Positions 23,022 through 32,310 of a stretch of DNA of 38,166 bases are shown piece after piece. The notes beneath the pieces are model-generated. The model was not told the DNA's origin. It was given only the letters and a program-made list of their open reading frames with translations, and ran no database searches. The stretch comes from JBKPCD01 sp046727175 (lineage in GTDB: Bacteria > Acidobacteriota > Vicinamibacteria > Vicinamibacterales > 2-12-FULL-66-21), in the NCBI GenBank assembly GCA_046727175.1, contig JBKPCD010000050.1, positions 1 to 38,166 of the forward strand. The letters are read 5' to 3'. A program made the translations under genes and the position numbers. The first letter of the stretch is position 1. Every line of letters begins with the position of its first letter.

Positions 23022-23684
23022 ATGAACCGTTACGTTCGCTCTTGTTTGCTCAAAGCAGCCGTCGCGACGGTGACGCTTGCGGTCGCGACTCCGGCACTCG
23101 CCGGCCCGCCGCTGCTGTGTCATCCGTTCGAAATCGGCACCGCACGCTCGCTGCCATGGAACGGCTCGGACAGTTGGTGGCAGGGCCGCTCGGACTACAA
23201 GCTCGAGAACCTCGTCGCCGACACTGAAGCCTTGCTGACGCCATCTACGCCCGTCATCGTGCGCATGGAGACCCTTCGGCGGGCGGCATTGTACGCGAGC
23301 GCCGACACCACCGTCGCCTCGCAACTCCTGCGCCGTCTGATGACACGAGCGCAGGCGGCCGACGAGGGAAGCCCAGCCAGCGCGCTGGCATGGCTCGACG
23401 CCGCATACATCGCGGAAGCGTTTCGCGAGGTGACGATGCTCTCTGGAATGTCCGAGTTCCGCGACCGGATCGGCGGAGTACGGGCAGCGCTCGGGGACGC
23501 TGATGGATACGCGCTGATTCGCAAGAGCATTGCCGCCCGCCCTGACGATCCCTCCATTCAGTTCGCCGCCGCGTTGATTGCGGCCGACAAGAATCGCACT
23601 GCCTATGACGAGCACGCCGCGAAAGCACGAGCCGGAGCCTCGCGCGATCCGCTGCTCGCAAGGAACATCAATAAGGTGTCATAA
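23022..23684 (+). CDS. secreted protein of unknown function, helical repeats
   Basis: Exported protein of 220 aa. ATG 23022 follows AAAGGAGG. Signal peptide about 1-27 (cleavage near ALAG). The mature part begins PPLLCHPFEIGTARSLPW, a conserved-looking block with one Cys, then is mostly alpha-helical (LRRAALYASADTTVASQLLRRLMTRAQ, ALAWLDAAYIAEAF), resembling TPR-like solenoids. No enzyme motif. It follows the polypyrimidine tract and precedes the ADOP permease by about 190 bp; no functional link is visible. I do not recognise a named family. Confidence 0.7.
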   Translation: MNRYVRSCLLKAAVATVTLAVATPALAGPPLLCHPFEIGTARSLPWNGSDSWWQGRSDYKLENLVADTEALLTPSTPVIVRMETLRRAALYASADTTVASQLLRRLMTRAQAADEGSPASALAWLDAAYIAEAFREVTMLSGMSEFRDRIGGVRAALGDADGYALIRKSIAARPDDPSIQFAAALIAADKNRTAYDEHAAKARAGASRDPLLARNINKVS

Positions 23685-23877
23685 CCCGCGACGGGTTCGC
23701 AGGTTCCAGCGTTCCAGGGTCTGGGCCGCGTCTGCGATCGGACAACATCGTCCCAGTACCGGACGACGACGGTTCTGGTCGAATCTCAACGACTGGCTTT
23801 CGAGGCCTAAGCCCTGGCCGATCCCGACGGCCGGCTGGAACACGGTTTGTATTCCTGGAACCCGGAACCGGGAACCT

Positions 23878-26322
23878 GTGAACCTCTCCAGCGACCTGCT
23901 CTACGCGGTTCGGATTCTGCGCAAGAACGTGGGCTTCACGATTGTGACGATTGCCACAATCGCCTTGGGGGCAGGGGCGAATACTGCCACGTTCAGCATC
24001 GTTGATACGGTGGTCTTTCGCCCGCTGCCCTATAAGGATCCTGACCGGCTCGTCAAGGTTCACAGCAAGTCTTCGACGCAAGCGATTGACGACGTGTCCT
24101 GGCCGGAGTTTGAAGACATCCGCGATCAGAACGACGTGTTCGAACAGGTCGCCGCCGATGACGGAAGCGGTTTCACGATCACGCACCAGGATGGATCGCG
24201 CGAGTCGATCAATGGCGCGTTCGTCACGATCAACTGGCTTTCGACATTCGGCGTTCAACCGGTTCTGGGGCGCGACTTCCTCACAGAGGAATCGCGACCG
24301 GGTCGGGACCGCGTGGCCATCCTCGGCAACGCCTACTGGCATCGGCGCTTCACGTCGGATCCGCACGTCATAGGCAAGACGATAACCGTCGACGGCGTGC
24401 CTTTCACGATCATCGGCGTCCTGCCCCCCAACATCCTGAGGAGCAGCGCCGATTTTCTGAAGCCGCTCGTGCCCGAAGAATACCCTCACGTGCGAGACCA
24501 TCGTGATCTCGATGTCTTCGCTCGCTTGAAACCTAGCGTGACGCTCGGCCGCGCCCGGACCGCCGTTGAAACGATCGACGGCCGGCTGGAGCGAGAGTTC
24601 CCGGCGACCAACACGAACCATCACTTCAACGTGATACCGCTCGGCAAGTACTACGCGGCGACCGAGGATCAAACGAGTCACAGCCTGGTGCTGATGCTCG
24701 GGGCCGTCGGCGTCGTCTTGCTGATCGCCTGTGCGAACGTCGCGAGCCTGCTCCTGTCTCGCGCTGTTGCGCGATCGAAGGAATGCATGGTTCGAACGGC
24801 GCTCGGCGCCACCCGCGGACGGCTCATTCGACAGCTGCTCGTCGAGAGCGTGTTGCTGTTCGTCGTCGGCGGCGCCCTGGGAATGCTGTTGGCGGCCTGG
24901 TCGGTCGACGTGCTGCTGGGCCTGGCGGTCGCAAACGGATACGTCCCCGAACGCATGTTCGTCGCTGTGGATGGCCGCGTGCTCGGTACGAGCCTGGTGG
25001 TCTCGCTCCTTGCAGGCCTGGCGTTCGGGCTGGCGCCCGCGGTTCGCGCGTCGAAGGTCGACATCGCCAGCGATTTGAGAGGGGCAAGCACCACCTCGAC
25101 TCAGAGCCCTCATCGGAATCGAGCGACGCGTCTGCTGATCGTCTCCGAGCTCGCATTGTCGGTCGTGCTGCTCGTCAGCTTCGGACTCCTGATCCGCAGC
25201 TTCGCGCGAGTGCAGGCGACATCGGGTGGAATCAACGCGGAGAATCTGCTCGTCACCGGTTCCGACGGTGGCCGCGCCTTCCCGGTGGCCGTGACCTTCT
25301 GGAGATCCGTGATCGACCGCGCGCGCGAAGTGCCCGGAGTCGAGCTCGCCGCGGTCACGTCCCGGCCGCCCATCCATGGGGCCCGTCAGCAACCCTTCGA
25401 GGTCGAGGGGCAATCATCCTCGGCTCGGGAGGCTCCGCGTGCCGGCGACATTCTCATCAGCAGCGACTACTTTCGGGCCATGGGAATTCCTCTCTTGAAA
25501 GGGCGCGCGTTCACCGAGAACGACAATGCCTCGGCGCCGCCGGTCGTGATCATCAGTCAGAGCCTGGCGCGACGACACTTCCGCGAGAGCGACCCCCTTG
25601 GTCGTCGAATCCGGATCATCGAGCGCGATCCAATGAGTTGTTGCTCGGCGGCCGGCCCGGTGGAGGGCGTGTGGCGCGAGATCGTGGGCGTTGTCGACGA
25701 CATCCGGCAGCGCAATCTCGACGAACCCGTCGCCACGACAATCTACCGCCCGTACTCCCAGATCGTGGAACACGACATGTTCCTGATGGTCCGCGCCGGA
25801 TCGGCATCGGCGGCAACGCGAATCGGCGCCAGCCTGCGGAGCGATCTCCTTGCAATAAATCCAAACAAGAACTGGGAGGATGTGCGCCCGATGCAGCAGA
25901 TCATCGCCGCCTCCGAATCAATCCGGCTACGGCGATTCGTCTTGATTCTGCTGGGATGGTTCGCGGGCGCGGCAATAGTGCTCGCGGCTATCGGCACGTA
26001 CGGTGTGATGGCATATTCGGTTGCGGAACGGACGCGTGAGATTGGCATACGCGTGGCGCTCGGCGCGACGCGTTCGAACGTCTTCACGCAGATTCTAGGA
26101 GACTCGATCAAGCTGGCGGCGGCCGGTCTCGCTCTTGGAGCGGTGGCGGCGTACGCTGCGTCGCAGCTGATCGCATCGATGCTCTTCGGCATTGGCACAA
26201 CGGATCCGACGACGTACGTCGGCGTCTCTGTTGTGCTGGCGGGTGTTGCGCTGCTAGCCGGTTACGTTCCTGCGCGCCGGGCTACACAGGTCGATCCGCT
26301 GGTGGCGCTCCGCCACGAGTGA
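23878..26322 (+). CDS. ADOP-type ABC transporter permease (MacB/FtsX-like)
   Basis: Inner-membrane protein of 814 aa of the 'acidobacterial duplicated orphan permease' type. GTG 23878 is chosen because NLSSDLLYAVRILRKNVGF is the usual family start; the longer frame upstream covers non-coding DNA. Helix 1 (res. 19-41, ALGAGANTATFS) is followed by a periplasmic MacB_PCD domain, an FtsX block with helices at about 268-290, 320-342 and 370-387, helix 418-441, a second periplasmic domain and a second FtsX block (685-715, 745-770, 780-800) ending PARRATQVDPLVALRHE. No ATPase gene is adjacent, so it is an orphan. MacB relatives export peptides or drugs, or act on the envelope; the substrate is unknown. 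Confidence 0.92.
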   Translation: MNLSSDLLYAVRILRKNVGFTIVTIATIALGAGANTATFSIVDTVVFRPLPYKDPDRLVKVHSKSSTQAIDDVSWPEFEDIRDQNDVFEQVAADDGSGFTITHQDGSRESINGAFVTINWLSTFGVQPVLGRDFLTEESRPGRDRVAILGNAYWHRRFTSDPHVIGKTITVDGVPFTIIGVLPPNILRSSADFLKPLVPEEYPHVRDHRDLDVFARLKPSVTLGRARTAVETIDGRLEREFPATNTNHHFNVIPLGKYYAATEDQTSHSLVLMLGAVGVVLLIACANVASLLLSRAVARSKECMVRTALGATRGRLIRQLLVESVLLFVVGGALGMLLAAWSVDVLLGLAVANGYVPERMFVAVDGRVLGTSLVVSLLAGLAFGLAPAVRASKVDIASDLRGASTTSTQSPHRNRATRLLIVSELALSVVLLVSFGLLIRSFARVQATSGGINAENLLVTGSDGGRAFPVAVTFWRSVIDRAREVPGVELAAVTSRPPIHGARQQPFEVEGQSSSAREAPRAGDILISSDYFRAMGIPLLKGRAFTENDNASAPPVVIISQSLARRHFRESDPLGRRIRIIERDPMSCCSAAGPVEGVWREIVGVVDDIRQRNLDEPVATTIYRPYSQIVEHDMFLMVRAGSASAATRIGASLRSDLLAINPNKNWEDVRPMQQIIAASESIRLRRFVLILLGWFAGAAIVLAAIGTYGVMAYSVAERTREIGIRVALGATRSNVFTQILGDSIKLAAAGLALGAVAAYAASQLIASMLFGIGTTDPTTYVGVSVVLAGVALLAGYVPARRATQVDPLVALRHE

Positions 26323-26440
26323 CGCCAGCTGTGCCGCGTCGGCCGAGCTGAAGCCGAAATCTGCTTGATCTTCCGTCGATCGGCCCGAATAATCGATAGT
26401 CGGTTGTTTGTCGCGCAGGCGGATCTGCGCCGGAGGATGA

Positions 26441-29044
26441 GTGCGTTCGGCCGCCATTCTTGCTGCATCGATTACGCTCGCGAGCGTGTGCTCCGCGCCC
26501 ATCCTCGTCGCAGGCGGTTTTCGTTCAGCGTCAGCGCCGACGCGGACCCCGGGCGCATCCACGAGTGCAGCCACGCCTGTAGTGGCTCATGACGGGACGC
26601 GGCAGTCGACTTCGCTGGCAGCCCCTGCGGCCGGCGGGTTCGAGACGATCGTCAAGCCTTTCCTCGCCGAGAACTGCTTTCCATGCCATGGCAACGAGAA
26701 GCACAAGAAAGATCTGAACTTCGAGGCAATCACGTCGGTCGAATCCCTGATCAACGATCGCGAGCGATGGGACGAAGTCGTCGTGAAACTGCGCGGCCGC
26801 GAGATGCCGCCAGCCGACGAGCCGCAGCCGGCAGAGCACCAACGACAAGCGGTCGCCGCATGGCTCGAGGGTGAGCTCACGCGCATCGATCGCGCCACGC
26901 CGCCGAATCCGGGCCGCGTGACCGCCAGGCGCCTGAATCGCGCGGAGTACAACAACACCGTAAGAGATCTTCTCGGCGTGGACGCGCGACCGGCCGACGA
27001 CTTTCCGCAGGACGATGCGGGCTACGGGTTCGACAACATCGCGGACGTGCTCTCGCTCTCGCCCGTGCTGATGGAAAAGTACGTGACCGCCGCGGACAAA
27101 ATCGCGCGCCTGGCTCTCTTTGGCCCTCCAAAGCTCGAGCCGACGCTGGTGCGCCTCCGATCCGACAGCCGCCGCCCCGGCGACGCGCGCACGTTCCCCA
27201 CGGAGTACGACGTCACCGGTCTGAGTCTGCCGAACGCGTTCCACGTCATTCACCGTGTGCCGGTCGATGGCGAATACAGCATCCGTGCGACGCTCGGTGG
27301 TGTGAGACCCGCCGGGTCGGATCCAATCACCGTCGCGCTCTGGGTGGACGATCGCCAGGTGCAGACGGTCCCGTTCAATCTGGAGGGCGCGGCGCGCTTC
27401 GATCTGGATCGACAGGACTTTGGTGGTCAGACGACGGAATTCCGTGTGAAGCTGGCGGCGGGCGACCATCGCATCGCGGTGGCAATCCCGCGGATCTTCG
27501 AGGGGCTTCCGGCGCGGCTCGGTGGACCGAATCCTTCGACGCGACCCGAGCCCGTCCGAGAGTTCAAGCCGCCACCAGGTCTGCCGCCGGAGCGCCTCGA
27601 GCAGTTCAAGAAGCGCTTCGCGGAAACCGAGAAGGAACTCGAGAAGATTCCGCTGAACGGCGTTCGGATCGGCACGCTCGATATCGGCGGACCCTACACG
27701 CAGTCGACGGGCCCGTCGCGTGAGAGCCTCGAGAAGATCTACACGTGTGGTCATCTCGACGGGCACCATCAGAGCTGGTGTGCGTCGCGCATTATCACCA
27801 GCTTCGCGCGCCGCGCCTTTCGGCGGCCGGTAACTGCTGCCGAAGTCCAGAAGTACGTCGATCTCGCGCAACTCGCGGAACGCCAGGAGCACTCGTTCCA
27901 GGAAGGTCTCGCGGTTGCGATTCAGGCGCTGCTCGTCTCGCCCGATTTCCTGTTCCGCATCGAGCGCGATCGTTCCTCATCGACGGCGGCAGCCGCTGAA
28001 CCAATCACGCAACACGAGCTCGCGACACGACTCTCGTATTTCCTGTGGGCAAGCATGCCGGACGCGGAGCTGCGGCGCGTGGCGAGCGCGGGCACGCTGC
28101 GCAATCCTGCGGTCCTCGCCGCGCAAGTGCGACGCATGCTGCGCGATCCGAAATCGAACGCGCTCGCGGAACAATTCGGCGGCCAGTGGCTGCAGTTTCG
28201 GGCGCTCGAATCGCTGACGCGCGACAAAGAGCGGTTCCCCGATTTCGAGGATTACCTCCGCATCTCGATGCGCCGTGAGACGGAACTTTTCGTCCAGCAC
28301 GTCATCCGCGACGACCGGAGCATCCTCGACTTCATCGACGGAAGGTATACGTATCTGAACGAACGGCTCGCGCGGCATTACGGGATACCAAACGTGTCCG
28401 GTCCGGAGTTCAGGCGCGTGGAACTGACCGGATCGCCCCGAGGCGGTGTGATCACGCATGCGAGCGTCCTCACCGTCTCCTCGTATGCCACGCGGACATC
28501 GCCGGTGCTTCGCGGAAAATGGATCCTCGACAACCTGCTCAATGCTCCGCCGCCGGATCCGCCGCCCGACGTGCCGAACCTCGACGAGGCGGCGATTGGA
28601 TCGACGGCATCGATGCGCACGCAGCTGGAGTCGCATCGCACGAATCCGACCTGCGCCTCGTGTCACCGCCGGATGGATCCGCTCGGCTTCGGCCTTGAGA
28701 ACTTCGACGCGGTGGGGGCATGGCGGACGCTCGACGGGAAGTTCGAAATCGACGCATCGGGTACGCTGCCCGACGGGCGTGAGTTCAAAGGACCGCAGGA
28801 ATTGCGCGCGATGCTGACGGAGGATCGCGAGGCGTTCGCACGGGCGCTCACGTCGAAGCTGCTCACGTACGCCTTGGGACGCGGACTCGAGCGCTACGAC
28901 GCGAAGACCGTCAAGCTCATCGCGAGCCGGATGCCGAAGTATGATTACCGCTTCTCGGGGCTGGTCCTCGAGATCGTCAAGAGCCTGCCGTTCCAGTCAC
29001 GCAGGCCGTGGCGCGCGGAAGCGGATGTGAGGGCAACACAGTAG
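26441..29044 (+). CDS. DUF1592-family cytochrome c-type protein (PSCyt1/DUF1587/1592/1588/1585)
   Basis: Large exported protein of 867 aa. GTG 26441 follows GGAGG. After a leader comes a planctomycete-type cytochrome domain with heme motif CFPCH (79-83); then DUF1587 (RLNRAEYNNTVRDLLGVD), a beta-rich insert (about 245-370), DUF1595 (FARRAFRRPVTAAEV), DUF1592 (ELATRLSYFLWASMPD ... FGGQWLQFR), DUF1588 (GSPRGGVITHASVLTVSS ... CASCHRRMDPLGF) and DUF1585 at the end. A second CxxCH, CASCH, lies in DUF1588. Such proteins are periplasmic and nearly always neighbour a DUF1552 gene, as here. The reaction is not established; electron transfer is implied by the heme sites. Confidence 0.93.
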   Translation: MRSAAILAASITLASVCSAPILVAGGFRSASAPTRTPGASTSAATPVVAHDGTRQSTSLAAPAAGGFETIVKPFLAENCFPCHGNEKHKKDLNFEAITSVESLINDRERWDEVVVKLRGREMPPADEPQPAEHQRQAVAAWLEGELTRIDRATPPNPGRVTARRLNRAEYNNTVRDLLGVDARPADDFPQDDAGYGFDNIADVLSLSPVLMEKYVTAADKIARLALFGPPKLEPTLVRLRSDSRRPGDARTFPTEYDVTGLSLPNAFHVIHRVPVDGEYSIRATLGGVRPAGSDPITVALWVDDRQVQTVPFNLEGAARFDLDRQDFGGQTTEFRVKLAAGDHRIAVAIPRIFEGLPARLGGPNPSTRPEPVREFKPPPGLPPERLEQFKKRFAETEKELEKIPLNGVRIGTLDIGGPYTQSTGPSRESLEKIYTCGHLDGHHQSWCASRIITSFARRAFRRPVTAAEVQKYVDLAQLAERQEHSFQEGLAVAIQALLVSPDFLFRIERDRSSSTAAAAEPITQHELATRLSYFLWASMPDAELRRVASAGTLRNPAVLAAQVRRMLRDPKSNALAEQFGGQWLQFRALESLTRDKERFPDFEDYLRISMRRETELFVQHVIRDDRSILDFIDGRYTYLNERLARHYGIPNVSGPEFRRVELTGSPRGGVITHASVLTVSSYATRTSPVLRGKWILDNLLNAPPPDPPPDVPNLDEAAIGSTASMRTQLESHRTNPTCASCHRRMDPLGFGLENFDAVGAWRTLDGKFEIDASGTLPDGREFKGPQELRAMLTEDREAFARALTSKLLTYALGRGLERYDAKTVKLIASRMPKYDYRFSGLVLEIVKSLPFQSRRPWRAEADVRATQ

Positions 29045-29063
29045 AACCGGGTTGATGACCGCC

Positions 29064-29113
29064 GTAGGCGCCGGCTTCAGCCGGCGCAAAGTCCGCCTGA
29101 AGGCGGACGCTAC
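29064..29113. repeat. REP-like double hairpin
   Basis: Two adjacent perfect stem-loops: GCGCCGGC-TTCA-GCCGGCGC (29068-29087, 8-bp stem) and GTCCGCC-TGAA-GGCGGAC (29091-29108, 7-bp stem), framed by GTAG (29064-29067) and CTAC (29110-29113). The two loops are complementary, so the whole 50 nt can also fold as one structure. Read through, it gives SRRKVRLKADAT, a peptide I associate with mis-annotated N-termini in Vicinamibacteria, hinting that the repeat is abundant there. It separates the DUF1592 and DUF1552 genes. Confidence 0.8.
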
Positions 29114-29144
29114 AGGTTCTGAGACCCGCCGCCAGGGACACATC

Positions 29145-30491
29145 ATGATCATTACGCGCAAGTACATTCCACGTCGGACATTTCTCAAAGGGATGGGCGC
29201 AGTTGTCGCTCTGCCCATGCTCGACGCGATGACGCCGGCGCTTGCGCGCGCCGCGGCGACCCGCAAGGCGCCGGTCCGCCTGGCTTTCACCTATGTGCCC
29301 AACGGCATCACGATGGCCGACTGGACGCCAACGACCGAGGGGCTCGAGTTCGAGTTCACGCGCGTCCTCAAGCCGCTCGAGCCGTTCCGGAACGACATGC
29401 TCGTCGTCTCGGGCCTCGCACAGCGCAACGGAAACGCGCTCGGCGACGGGCCCGGCGATCACGCGCGTGCGGCGGCGGCGTACCTCACTGGCGTTCACCC
29501 GCGCAAGACAGCCGGCTCGGACATCCAGAACGGAATCTCGGTCGATCAGATCGCCGCCGAGGAGCTCGCCGGCGCAACGCGATTTCCATCGCTCGAGCTG
29601 GGCTGCGACGATTCGCGCACGATTGGCAACTGCGATTCCGGGTACTCGTGCGCGTACACCAACAGCCTCGCGTGGCGCGGCCCCGCCACGCCGATGCCGC
29701 CGGAAACGAATCCGCGTCTCGTGTTCGAACGTCTGTTCGGCGACATCGACACGAGCCTGCCCCCCGAGGTCCGCGCGCGGCGCCTGCTGTATCGGCGAAG
29801 CATCCTCGATCTCGTCAGCGAGCGCACGACGCGCCTCGCGGCCGATCTCGGGCCGTCGGACAAGCGCAAGCTCGATGAGTATCTCTCGTCGATTCGTGAA
29901 ATCGAGCGGCGGATCGAGCGGGCCGAGCAGGACCTCACCGACCTCACGCCGACGATCGACAAGCCGAGCGGCGTACCGGTCCTCTACGCCGATTACGTCA
30001 ACCTGATGTTCGATCTGCAGCTCGTCGCGTTCCAGACGGATCTCACGCGCGTCGTCACGCTGATGATGGGACGCGAAGGGAGCATGCGGACATATCCGGA
30101 GATTGGCATTCCGGATCCGCATCACCCCCTGACTCATCATCGCAACAACGCCGAGTGGATCGAGAAGGTCACGCAGATCAACACGCTGCACACGAAGCTG
30201 TTCGCCGGATTCCTCGAAAAGCTGAAGAACGCGCCGGACGGCGACGGCACGCTCCTCGATCGCTCGATCGTCCTGTACGGCAGCGGCCTGAGCGATGGCA
30301 ACCGCCACACGCACGAGGATCTCCCGCTCCTCATCGTCGGCCGCGGCGGCAACTTCCGGCTTGGAAGCCACATCGTCTATCCAAAGGGCACGCCGATGAA
30401 CAACCTGTTCTTGACGCTGCTCGACCGGATGGGCGTCCAACAGGAGTCGCTTGGAGACAGCACGGGGAAGATCGAGCAGCTCAGCCTGTGA
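29145..30491 (+). CDS. DUF1552 protein, Tat-exported
   Basis: Protein of 448 aa. ATG 29145 is chosen because the leader PRRTFLKGMGAVVALPMLDA (twin-arginine, hydrophobic core, res. 9-29) begins there; upstream in-frame codons are the REP-like repeat. The body has family segments RLAFTYVPNGITMADWTPTTEG, QNGISVDQIAAEELAG, SLELGCDDSR, the GPGDHARAAAAYLTGVHP metal-like histidines, and DPHHPLTHHRNN near the end. It resembles the DUF1501/alkaline phosphatase-like fold. Its role is unknown but it is the fixed partner of DUF1592 proteins, and the two are likely co-expressed despite the 100-bp gap. Confidence 0.92.
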   Translation: MIITRKYIPRRTFLKGMGAVVALPMLDAMTPALARAAATRKAPVRLAFTYVPNGITMADWTPTTEGLEFEFTRVLKPLEPFRNDMLVVSGLAQRNGNALGDGPGDHARAAAAYLTGVHPRKTAGSDIQNGISVDQIAAEELAGATRFPSLELGCDDSRTIGNCDSGYSCAYTNSLAWRGPATPMPPETNPRLVFERLFGDIDTSLPPEVRARRLLYRRSILDLVSERTTRLAADLGPSDKRKLDEYLSSIREIERRIERAEQDLTDLTPTIDKPSGVPVLYADYVNLMFDLQLVAFQTDLTRVVTLMMGREGSMRTYPEIGIPDPHHPLTHHRNNAEWIEKVTQINTLHTKLFAGFLEKLKNAPDGDGTLLDRSIVLYGSGLSDGNRHTHEDLPLLIVGRGGNFRLGSHIVYPKGTPMNNLFLTLLDRMGVQQESLGDSTGKIEQLSL

Positions 30492-30565
30492 TCGAGAACG
30501 ACAGCGGGGATAACAAGAGAACGGGAGAAGACAATCAATGTTTTCTTCTCCCTTTCTCCCCTTGT

Positions 30566-30636
30566 CCTGTTGTTATCTTCTCCCCTTCTCCTGTTGATTC
30601 ATCTTCTTCCGCTCTCCTGTTAGTATCTTCTCGCTT
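30566..30636 (+). repeat. three degenerate tandem repeats before the dehydrogenase start
   Basis: Pyrimidine-rich units, each starting CCTGTT and carrying ATCTTCT, at 30566-30589, 30590-30615 and 30616-30636 (period 24-26 nt). The tract follows a purine-rich stretch at 30500-30530 (GATAACAAGAGAACGGGAGAAGA) that can pair imperfectly with the pyrimidine part to form a long hairpin. The last unit abuts the ATG. Confidence 0.65.
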
Positions 30637-32310
30637 ATGAAACGTCTGCTTCTAATTCCTGCTCTCGGTCTACTCCTCTCTTTGCGTGGCGCGCCGGCCG
30701 CTCTCCCGACACCCGATCCCGATGACGGTGCCATCACGCTGCCGCCTGGCTTCCGGGCGCTCGTCGTCGCGGACAACCTCGTGGCCAATCGAAAGGTGGG
30801 CAACTCGCAGGAACGCCTGCGTGGCATTGCCGTCGCGCCGAACGGCGATGTCTACGCCAAGACGCTGCTCGGTCCGATCTTCGCTCTGCGCGATGCAGAC
30901 GGCGACGGCCGCACCGAGATGATCAAGGAGTTCGGTCCGGGCGACGGCGGCACGCACATCGCGTTTCGCGACGGCTGGCTGTATCACTCGAGCCGAACGG
31001 CGGTGTATCGCTACAAGTACACGCCTGGCGAGCTCGTCCCGACGAGCGAGCTCCAGACCGTCATCGCGAAGCTTCCCGCGGAACGCGATCATTCCCAGAA
31101 AGCGTTCGCTTTCGACGACCAGGGACGAATGCTCGTCGAGGTGGGTTCTCCATACAACGTCTACAGCGAGCCGGATCGTCAGCTCGGAGCGAAAGGCAAG
31201 GACCCGGCGGAATTCCAGAAGACGTTCGGCGGGTTCTGGCGCTTCGATCCGAACAAGCTGAATCAGACGCAGGCCGACGGCGTGCGCTTCTCGACGGGCC
31301 ATCGGCATTCCCTCGCCCTGGTGTGGAACCCGCTCTCGAAGCAGTTCTTCATGGTGCAGATGGGCCGCGACAACCTCAATGTCGTCGATCCCGTTCACTA
31401 CGACGCGCTCGACAACGCGGAGCGGGTCTCGGAAGTGATGCACGTGCTGAAGGAAGGATCGAATCTCGGGTGGCCGTTCACGTACTGGGATTCGTTCAAA
31501 AAGGCGCACATGATCGCGCCGGAGTTCGGCGGCGACAACTTCAAGCGCGCCGATCCCGATCCGTACGATCAGCCCGTCATTGCATTCCCGGCACACTGGG
31601 CGCCGATCGGGATGGTCCTCTACGACGGCACGCAGTTCCCCGAGAAGTATCGCGGCGGTGCATTCATCGCGTTCCACGGCTCGTGGAACCGCGCGCCGAG
31701 GCCGCAGGGCGGCTACAAGGTCGTGTTCGTCCCCTTCGACGACAAGGGAATGACGGTCGGTACATACGAGACCTTCGCCGATGACTTTGCCGGGAGACCG
31801 GAGTTCGTGAACACGGCCGACGCGCGTTTCCGTCCGGCGGGGCTCGCCGTCGGACCCGATGGATCGCTTTTCATCACCGACACCGAAAAGGGCCGCATCT
31901 GGCGCGTGATCTACACGGGCGAGACGAAGACCACGTCGCGCGCTACCGGCTCGGCGCCGGTGGCGAATTTCGTGGCACCTGATGACCGCTCTCGCGGCGC
32001 GCAACTGTATCAGCAGATCTGCGCCGCGTGTCACATGCCCGACGGCAATGGCGTATCAGGCATGCAGCCAGCGCTCGTCGGCAGCGCGGTCGTCAGCGGC
32101 GATGCGAGCACGCTGATTCGCGTGGTGCTCGAAGGACCCGCCGCTGTGCTGCCGGCGAACCGCGCGAAGTACAACAATCAAATGCCCCCCTTCGCGGCCG
32201 CGTTCACCGACGCGGACATCGCGGAGACGCTGACGTTCGTGCGGAAGTACTTTGGCAAGGGCGCCTCGCCTGTTACTCCGCAGCAGGTTGCGGCGTTGCG
32301 AAAGAAGTGA
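30637..32310 (+). CDS. PQQ-type sugar dehydrogenase fused to cytochrome c
   Basis: Periplasmic protein of 557 aa. Signal peptide about 1-21. Residues 35-430 form a six-bladed propeller of the soluble glucose/sorbosone dehydrogenase type (LRGIAVAPNGDVYAK, GGTHIAFRDGWLYHSS, FSTGHRHSLALVWNP, GSNLGWPFTYWD, FIAFHGSWNRAPRPQGGYKV, GLAVGPDGSLFITD). A C-terminal class I cytochrome follows, with CAACH (462-466) and a distal ligand Met516 (NNQMPPF). The fusion lets electrons pass from sugar oxidation straight to heme. No Shine-Dalgarno precedes ATG 30637, only the pyrimidine repeats. The PQQ cofactor and the substrate are family inference. Stop codon adjoins that of fdhD. Confidence 0.9.
   Translation: MKRLLLIPALGLLLSLRGAPAALPTPDPDDGAITLPPGFRALVVADNLVANRKVGNSQERLRGIAVAPNGDVYAKTLLGPIFALRDADGDGRTEMIKEFGPGDGGTHIAFRDGWLYHSSRTAVYRYKYTPGELVPTSELQTVIAKLPAERDHSQKAFAFDDQGRMLVEVGSPYNVYSEPDRQLGAKGKDPAEFQKTFGGFWRFDPNKLNQTQADGVRFSTGHRHSLALVWNPLSKQFFMVQMGRDNLNVVDPVHYDALDNAERVSEVMHVLKEGSNLGWPFTYWDSFKKAHMIAPEFGGDNFKRADPDPYDQPVIAFPAHWAPIGMVLYDGTQFPEKYRGGAFIAFHGSWNRAPRPQGGYKVVFVPFDDKGMTVGTYETFADDFAGRPEFVNTADARFRPAGLAVGPDGSLFITDTEKGRIWRVIYTGETKTTSRATGSAPVANFVAPDDRSRGAQLYQQICAACHMPDGNGVSGMQPALVGSAVVSGDASTLIRVVLEGPAAVLPANRAKYNNQMPPFAAAFTDADIAETLTFVRKYFGKGASPVTPQQVAALRKK

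Noticed and set aside
23578..23877. 100-codon extension of the ADOP permease
   Set aside because: Overlaps the preceding secreted-protein gene and intergenic DNA; the family N-terminus begins at GTG 23878.
23668..25413. 581-codon minus-strand open frame
   Set aside because: Lies opposite the ADOP permease; its translation is rich in Arg, Asp, Gln and His with no domain.
28977..30440. 487-codon minus-strand open frame
   Set aside because: Opposite the DUF1552 gene, which has a clear Tat leader and family motifs.
30670..32034. 454-codon minus-strand open frame
   Set aside because: Opposite the sugar dehydrogenase-cytochrome gene with its CAACH site.
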